NCBI GenBank assembly: GCA_030432295.1
Contig: JAUIHI010000018.1
Coordinates: 1 to 64,000, forward strand
Length of the DNA stretch: 64,000 nt
Reading direction: 5' to 3'
Source of the DNA: Anaerolineae bacterium
GTDB taxonomy: Bacteria > Chloroflexota > Anaerolineae > Caldilineales > Caldilineaceae
Below the pieces are notes generated by a model, which was not told the DNA's origin, ran no database searches, and saw only the letters and a list, made by a program, of their open reading frames with translations. The position numbers were made by a program, and so were the translations under genes. Positions 62,420-64,000 of the stretch are shown here, piece by piece; position 1 is the first letter of the stretch, and each line of letters opens with the position of its first letter.

Positions 62420-63328
62420 ATGAATATCCCTCTCGCCTCTCTGCAAGTCATCGGTGTGCGCTATGTGGGCGACCGGCCCGCGGCTGGCGACGAACGGGCG
62501 CTGGACGCTTATGTCGCCGCCGGTGTCTACGACGCAGCCGGTGCATCCCTAACCGTCGCCGAACCCCGCTTCCCCGAAGCAGAGCGCACGGACGACAAAG
62601 AAATGAATCTGGGCCTGATCAACGGGCAGATCGCCGACGCAGTGGCCGCGGCCCGGTGGGAGGATCGGGCGTTGCTGATGACCGGCGGCAACTGCACCCA
62701 CATCACCGGCATTCTCGGCGGATTGCAGGATGCCCACGGCCCTGACCTGCGGGTCGGGCTGGTCTGGTTCGACGCCCACGGGGATTTCAATACGCCCAAT
62801 ACGACCATCACCGGCAGCCTGGGCGGGATGCCCGTGGCTGTCTGCGCGGGGCTGGCCTTTCCCCGCTGGCGAGAAGGTTCCCATATCGTCGCGCCCCTGC
62901 CCACAGACCGGATTGTGATGGTAGATGTGCGCAATCTGGACCCGGCTGAGGAGCAACTGGTGCGGGCCGTGGGCATACCGGTCACCTCTCCCGCGGACGG
63001 CTTTCCCGGCGATCCCTTGGGACTGGCCATCAACGCCCTGGCCGAGCGCTGTGACGCCCTCTACCTGCACATCGACGCCGACATTCTGGACGAGCGCTAC
63101 ACGCCGGATCACTCGACGAAAGAACCCAACGGCCCGGATATGGCGCAGGTGCTGGCTGCGGTGGAGCAGGTGATGGCGACGGGCAAAGTCATCGCCTTTG
63201 CGGTCGTCTCCGTCTACGCGGGCGGGCCGCACCGGGAGATCGACGTAGCCAGCGGGTTGGAATTGATCCGGGGCGGGCTGGCAAGCTGGCGACGCCACGG
63301 CGTGCCTGAACTATTGCGAAAAAACTGA
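62420..63328 (+). CDS. arginase/agmatinase-family hydrolase
   Basis: 302 residues. Manganese-ligand segments are present: GGNCTHITG (in place of the common GGDHS), VWFDAHGDFNTP (D-A-H-x-D) and HIDADILDERYTP (D-x-D). The change in the first segment to an Asn-Cys-Thr-His arrangement keeps the His. Acts on a ureohydrolase-like or formimino substrate; not necessarily arginine. AAAGGCACTTTTT precedes the ATG, so the ribosome site is weak. Confidence 0.88.
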   Translation: MNIPLASLQVIGVRYVGDRPAAGDERALDAYVAAGVYDAAGASLTVAEPRFPEAERTDDKEMNLGLINGQIADAVAAARWEDRALLMTGGNCTHITGILGGLQDAHGPDLRVGLVWFDAHGDFNTPNTTITGSLGGMPVAVCAGLAFPRWREGSHIVAPLPTDRIVMVDVRNLDPAEEQLVRAVGIPVTSPADGFPGDPLGLAINALAERCDALYLHIDADILDERYTPDHSTKEPNGPDMAQVLAAVEQVMATGKVIAFAVVSVYAGGPHREIDVASGLELIRGGLASWRRHGVPELLRKN

Positions 63329-63330
63329 AC

Positions 63331-63365
63331 CACGAAGACACAAAGACACGAAGAAAAGCAAAAAC
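63331..63365. repeat. half-unit of the CCACGAAGACACAAAG repeat
   Basis: CCACGAAGACACAAAGACAC followed by GAAGAAAAGCAAAAAC. It matches one arm of the inverted repeat at 24146-24211. Confidence 0.6.
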
Positions 63366-63411
63366 TTCCTTAACCCGCTGTTCTGGCGCAAACAATAAAG
63401 GAGAAGAATCA

Positions 63412-64000
63412 ATGACTCAACCCTTCCACATCGGCGTTTCGTCCGATTTCCGCACAGACGTGCCCGGCGCGCTGGAGCCTGTGCTGGCCCGCATCCTCGA
63501 CCCCCTGCCCCACGTCACTTGGGCCTACTACGACTCGCCGTCGGATGGGGCGGTCTCCCCCGGGGCCATTGCCGACTGCGACGGGGTGATTGTGCTCTCT
63601 TCCACCTATCGCGCCGAATCCTTCACCGGCAGCGACAGGTTGGCAATCGTCGCCCGCTGGGGGGTGGGCTACGACCGCATCGACACCGCCGCGTGTACGG
63701 CCAACGACGTGCTGCTGGCGATTACTGTGGACGCGGTGCGCCGTCCGGTGGCCGAAGCGATTGTCACCCTTCTCCTGGCCCTGGCCAAGAAGCTGCCCGC
63801 CAAAGATCGCATTGTGCGCACAGGCCGCTGGGACTTGAGGGCGGAGACATTCGGCCTGGGGCTGACGGGCAAGACCCTCGGCTCAATCGGCGTGGGCAAT
63901 ATCGGCGGCGAGATGTTCCGCCTCTTTGCCCCCTTCGACTTCGGGCGGCGCATCGCCTACGACCCCTACACCACTCCCGAACGGGCGGCATCTCTGAATG
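63412..64000 (+). CDS. D-isomer specific 2-hydroxyacid dehydrogenase, cut by window end
   Basis: 196 residues visible. RWGVGYDRIDTAACTANDVLL and RPVAEAIVTLLLALAKKL precede the NAD site GVGNIGGEMF (Gly-x-Gly-x-x-Gly). This is the phosphoglycerate-dehydrogenase-like family; the catalytic Arg-Glu-His region is beyond the window. AAAGGAG before the ATG. The gene continues past base 64000. Confidence 0.9.
   Translation, partial: MTQPFHIGVSSDFRTDVPGALEPVLARILDPLPHVTWAYYDSPSDGAVSPGAIADCDGVIVLSSTYRAESFTGSDRLAIVARWGVGYDRIDTAACTANDVLLAITVDAVRRPVAEAIVTLLLALAKKLPAKDRIVRTGRWDLRAETFGLGLTGKTLGSIGVGNIGGEMFRLFAPFDFGRRIAYDPYTTPERAASLN

Overview
The window is GC-rich bacterial chromosome, dense with genes on both strands and without rRNA, tRNA, prophage or CRISPR that I can see. 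Protein style points to Chloroflexota, probably the Anaerolineae/Caldilineae side: many secreted or STAND/AAA regulatory proteins, a Pro/Thr-linked LysM protein, a CIRCE-controlled groESL pair, scattered PIN-type toxin-antitoxin genes, and many TTG/GTG starts. This is a judgement from protein character, not from a marker gene.

Layout. 126-5488 (minus): a run of small catabolism-like genes (DinB-like, methyltransferase, CocE-type hydrolase, GYD, alpha/beta hydrolase, two paralogous NIPSNAP-like proteins and a related small protein). 5649-10970 (minus): a 1240-residue membrane-GAF-AAA ATPase beside an AAA ATPase fused to an OmpR-type winged helix. 11126-19561 (plus): sulfatase, Nudix, SDR, Ldh-type dehydrogenase, GlcF-like Fe-S protein, HAD phosphatase, acetyltransferase and a GH117/GH43-like beta-propeller glycosidase, which looks like carbohydrate or hydroxy-acid use. 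19905-22136: DUF485 plus an acetate-type sodium symporter. 22223-29584: HD protein, aminotransferase, flavoprotein, thiolase, FabH, a DUF3368/UPF0175 toxin-antitoxin pair, IlvE. 29778-34446 (minus): secreted M14 carboxypeptidase and a MoxR/VWA pair. 34474-38866: PIN pair, amidohydrolase, AlaX, SMP-30. 39026-43306: zinc/manganese-type binding lipoprotein divergent from a DUF318 permease, TIGR03943 protein and WD40-like protein. 43318-48986: LysM/FG-GAP-like secreted protein, a TrmA-family protein that has lost its catalytic cysteine, an EamA transporter. 49131-54606: TPR protein, SLC13 transporter, small Rossmann protein, NB-ARC-like TPR ATPase. 54726-56977: promoter, CIRCE, groES, groEL, terminator. 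57059-61100: toxin-antitoxin genes (one with a nonsense mutation) around mnmA. 61169-64000: GNAT protein, arginase-family protein and the start of a 2-hydroxyacid dehydrogenase.

The most striking signal is not a gene. The window carries at least seven families of dispersed palindromic repeats. Two families occur as copies whose stems differ by compensatory base changes while loops stay constant (12595-12712 with 15602-15746; 9433-9578 with 37817-37984). Other palindromes sit in frame inside coding sequence (the GAF domain at 8025-8095, an EamA transporter at 48341-48376) or supply stop codons to genes. These structured elements, and the unusual membrane-GAF-AAA / AAA-winged-helix pair, are the best candidates for undescribed biology here.
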